From Nemertoderma westbladi (taxonomy: Eukaryota > Xenacoelomorpha > Nemertodermatida > Nemertodermatidae): a DNA stretch of 64,000 bases. How positions within the stretch are numbered: position 1 is the stretch's first letter; every line of letters starts with the position of its first letter. The notes beneath the pieces were generated by a model. The model saw only the letters and a program-made list of their open reading frames with translations, made no database searches and was not told where the DNA came from. The stretch is from contig JAUCBJ010005969.1 of NCBI GenBank assembly GCA_032718475.1, forward strand, positions 16,116 through 80,115, written 5' to 3'. Positions 63,350 to 64,000 of the stretch are shown piece after piece. The position numbers and the translations under genes were made by a program.

Positions 63350-63789
63350 GTAAGTATCCAGTGGCCCATTTAACCTTTCGTCAACAGGTTAATTCTGAAA
63401 TAATAACACTTTTTTTATTATTATTTTATATTATCTTGTACCACTCAAAGGTTCATTGAATCTTGCATGTAAGTACTATTAACAATGTAACTTGATCAAT
63501 GTACAGTATGGTGGGAATACCTCAAATGATACACTATACTGTTGTTGAAGTAGTACCTGTAGTTCTAATTCTAATGCATATTCTGAAATAGAGTTAAAAT
63601 GTGGCAAGAACCTAAAGCAGATTGTAGGTACTGTAGGGTAGAGTGAAGTGAGAACTATTATAGTTTCGTGTCGTTAAAGTAATAATTGCAGAGAGAATGG
63701 TATCATTTTAATTTTTGTACGAAATATTGAGTGGCTAACAAACAGTATTGTAGGTCTACCGGTGTAACAAAAACAAAACGCTACACCTA

Positions 63790-63895
63790 GGCCTACAACC
63801 CGAAAACACAGCAGACTATGTTAAATATGAAACTCTGTAACCGGCCTACAACCCGAAAACACAGCAGACTACGTTAAATATGAAACTCTAACCTG
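63790..63895. repeat. 53-bp tandem duplication
   Basis: GGCCTACAACCCGAAAACAC followed by AGCAGACTAYGTTAAATATG occurs at 63790 and again at 63843 with one or two changes. The sequence after it (63886-64000) matches the interior of the 42112-42338 MITE and runs off the window. Confidence 0.85.
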
Positions 63896-64000
63896 TACAA
63901 AGCAAATCATAGCCATCCGCTGTAACCTGTTCCTTTCCATCAATTGATATATAACATTACTTAGGGTTACTAATGGTTGTCTGCGCTGTGGTTGTCTGTT

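Noticed and set aside
62688-62957. + frame of 89 codons
   Set aside because: Composition and phrases of dispersed repeat debris; no recognisable protein.

Overview
This is a nuclear genome window from an animal: spliced genes with GT-AG introns, Ig/FN3 muscle-type exons, BEL/Pao and non-LTR retrotransposons, MITEs and long tandem arrays. No species can be named from the sequence. The repeat style and many copies of words such as TAGGCCTA and TACCGGTA suggest, without proving, a marine invertebrate, perhaps a non-vertebrate deuterostome.

The backbone is one large + strand gene of the titin/twitchin/myosin light chain kinase type that enters and leaves the window. I place 20 internal exons between 1280 and 63349. 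They chain in phase (3432 nt, 1144 codons, no stop) and encode nine Ig domains (the first one partial), one FN3 domain, a basic linker and a tail with two DFRxxL motifs like the actin-binding motifs of MLCK. Everything else lies in its introns.

Intron layout. 1-1136: a 34-bp minisatellite. 1461-27766 (26.3 kb): a GC-rich triplication, a complete BEL/Pao-type LTR element on the - strand (2915-14637, target duplication ATTAT), a long-TIR MITE, two blocks of a 17-bp minisatellite separated by a duplicated flank (15971-23631), a second MITE and two non-LTR fragments. 27963-28735: a hAT-type MITE. 30055-38096: a second - strand BEL/Pao-type element (30246-37581, target duplication TCTAT) and a fold-back MITE. 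38162-38661: a 5'-truncated alpha-tubulin retrocopy. 41052-42457: a microsatellite, a hairpin minisatellite and a MITE. 44075-46238: a non-LTR retrotransposon ending in a near-perfect palindrome. 48777-63316 (14.5 kb): a 31-bp satellite, a complete nested - strand gene, and MITE-rich, low-complexity DNA.

The nested - strand gene (58877 to 53131, three exons) is the most interesting item. It appears to encode about 1356 residues: ten U1/JAZ-type C2H2 zinc fingers, a class known for dsRNA binding, followed by a superfamily-2 helicase of the RIG-I/Dicer/FANCM clade. No CARD and no RIG-I-type C-terminal domain are visible. I infer a dsRNA-sensing or dsRNA-processing factor with an unusual architecture.

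Both LTR elements keep gag but lack reverse transcriptase, yet their LTR pairs are almost identical. This suggests recent mobilisation in trans by an autonomous relative. The larger element also carries a Cys-rich open region of unknown function where env would sit in other elements.
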